Source: Bacteroides ovatus | GTDB taxonomy: Bacteria > Bacteroidota > Bacteroidia > Bacteroidales > Bacteroidaceae | Length of the DNA: 64,000 nt | Reading direction: 5' to 3' | NCBI RefSeq assembly: GCF_001314995.1 | Contig: NZ_CP012938.1 | Coordinates: 5,580,001-5,644,000 of the forward strand | Program-made: the position numbers and the translations under genes | In this document: positions 63,397 through 64,000 of the stretch, piece by piece | Layout: every line of letters starts with the position of its first letter | How positions within the stretch are numbered: the first letter of the stretch is position 1 | The notes under the pieces: model-generated | Seen by the model: only the letters and a program-made list of their open reading frames with translations | Told to the model about the DNA's origin: nothing | Database searches by the model: none

Positions 63397-64000
63397 TTAG
63401 AATGTAACGTTAATACCACCCACAAATGTGCGGCTCTTAGGATAAGCGGCGTAATCTATACCCGGAGTCATCGCATTTTTCTTACTGCTTGTATCGACTT
63501 CAGGGTCTGCTCCGCTGTAGTTAGTCCAACAGAACAGGTTATATCCTGTCAGATAGATTCTCACATTCTGCATAAACGCTCTCCTTACAATTGTTTTCGG
63601 AAGAGAGTATCCGATAGTAATGTTATTCAAACGCAGGAATGAGGCTTTTTCTACTGCATAATCAGTCAGCTGCATGGTAGTAGCGCTGGCCGGATTGTAC
63701 ATATTGGCGTTAGCGTTTATTTCATTCAGACGTAATCCTGCTGTTGTCATGTCTCCATAGGTATTAAGGACATCTGTAGAGCTGGACGACAGGTTCAAAC
63801 CAGTTTCCGGATCAATCCATGTGTAACGGTTAGACAGTCTGAAATCATTGTTTAAGTTATAACCGGTTCTTGAACCTGAACGGAAAGAAGCTGCCAGTTT
63901 TGTTCCATTGACAATTACATTTCCGAGAGAGTAGTTGAAGAATACATTGAAGTCGAAATTACCTACGCGACCATCGAATCCAAAACCACCGGTTGTAGGA
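63397..64000 (-). CDS. SusC-like TonB-dependent transporter, C-terminal part (5' end outside window)
   Basis: The frame is open from the window edge to the stop at 63397, giving 200 residues. They form the last barrel strands of a SusC protein: GRVGNFDFNVFFNYSLGNVI, YAVEKASFLRLNNITIGYSL, RIYLTGYNLFCWTNYSGADP and the final aromatic strand RTFVGGINVTF. It pairs with the SusD gene that follows and is presumably the first gene of the homogalacturonan operon. The shorter frame starting at 63798 is only the first internal Met. Confidence 0.95.
   Translation of the reverse strand, partial: PTTGGFGFDGRVGNFDFNVFFNYSLGNVIVNGTKLAASFRSGSRTGYNLNNDFRLSNRYTWIDPETGLNLSSSSTDVLNTYGDMTTAGLRLNEINANANMYNPASATTMQLTDYAVEKASFLRLNNITIGYSLPKTIVRRAFMQNVRIYLTGYNLFCWTNYSGADPEVDTSSKKNAMTPGIDYAAYPKSRTFVGGINVTF

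Noticed and set aside
1..64000. tRNA, rRNA or riboswitch genes
   Set aside because: I looked for cloverleaf-like blocks and known riboswitch cores by eye and found none; a tRNA/Rfam scan would be decisive.

Overview
The window is chromosomal DNA of a gut Bacteroides, most like the B. thetaiotaomicron / ovatus / xylanisolvens group. The evidence is SusC/SusD pairs, a hybrid two-component sensor (HTCS), large sets of exported glycosidases and lipoproteins, -7 promoter boxes of the form TAnnTTTG, and core genes in Bacteroides order (dxs-trkA-trkH, a murF-alr fusion, tatA-tatC). I assigned the organism from these features and from remembered family sequences, not from a database search.

Layout. 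(1) 1-4120: the 3' end of a GH78 rhamnosidase, a 1-kb intergenic stretch packed with short inverted words, then a GH31 glycosidase followed by three hairpins. (2) 4239-5036: a lone KilA-N gene. (3) 5292-18109: an unusual polysaccharide-utilisation block on the minus strand, in the order SusD, two small lipoproteins, SusC, SusD, SusC, plus a divergent beta-propeller lipoprotein. It carries no recognisable regulator. (4) 18109-25489: a mannose-glycan module (two GH92 alpha-mannosidases, a GH130, an SGNH esterase), preceded by the decayed C-terminal end of a sialate O-acetylesterase gene. (5) 25703-38841: housekeeping genes for K+ uptake (trkH, trkA), isoprenoids (dxs), a GSCFA protein, peptidoglycan precursors (murF-alr), Tat export, and a large Dna2/UPF1-like nuclease-helicase. 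(6) 38922-39140: a likely unannotated structured small RNA. (7) 39238-64000: the homogalacturonan (pectin) locus.

The pectin locus works as a chain. Three PL1 pectate lyases and three pectin methylesterase modules (one fused to a CE12 esterase) cut and de-esterify homogalacturonan. SusC/SusD and a fibronectin-type surface protein bind and import the fragments. GH105 removes the unsaturated terminal uronate, KduI isomerises the released keto-uronate, and an MFS hexuronate transporter and an orphan PTS-IIC-like permease are the candidate inner-membrane importers. The HTCS between the two halves is the probable sensor, and a 22-bp-spaced direct repeat upstream of GH105 is a candidate operator.

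The most unusual structures are non-coding. Separate intergenic spaces (711-1254, 25518-25603, 46031-46161, 46189-46236) each carry an array of their own short word in both orientations. A family of palindromic elements with about 30-nt arms lies at 31810, 34125 and 40982, and one of them is embedded in frame in murF. I saw no tRNA, rRNA, CRISPR array, IS element or integrase.
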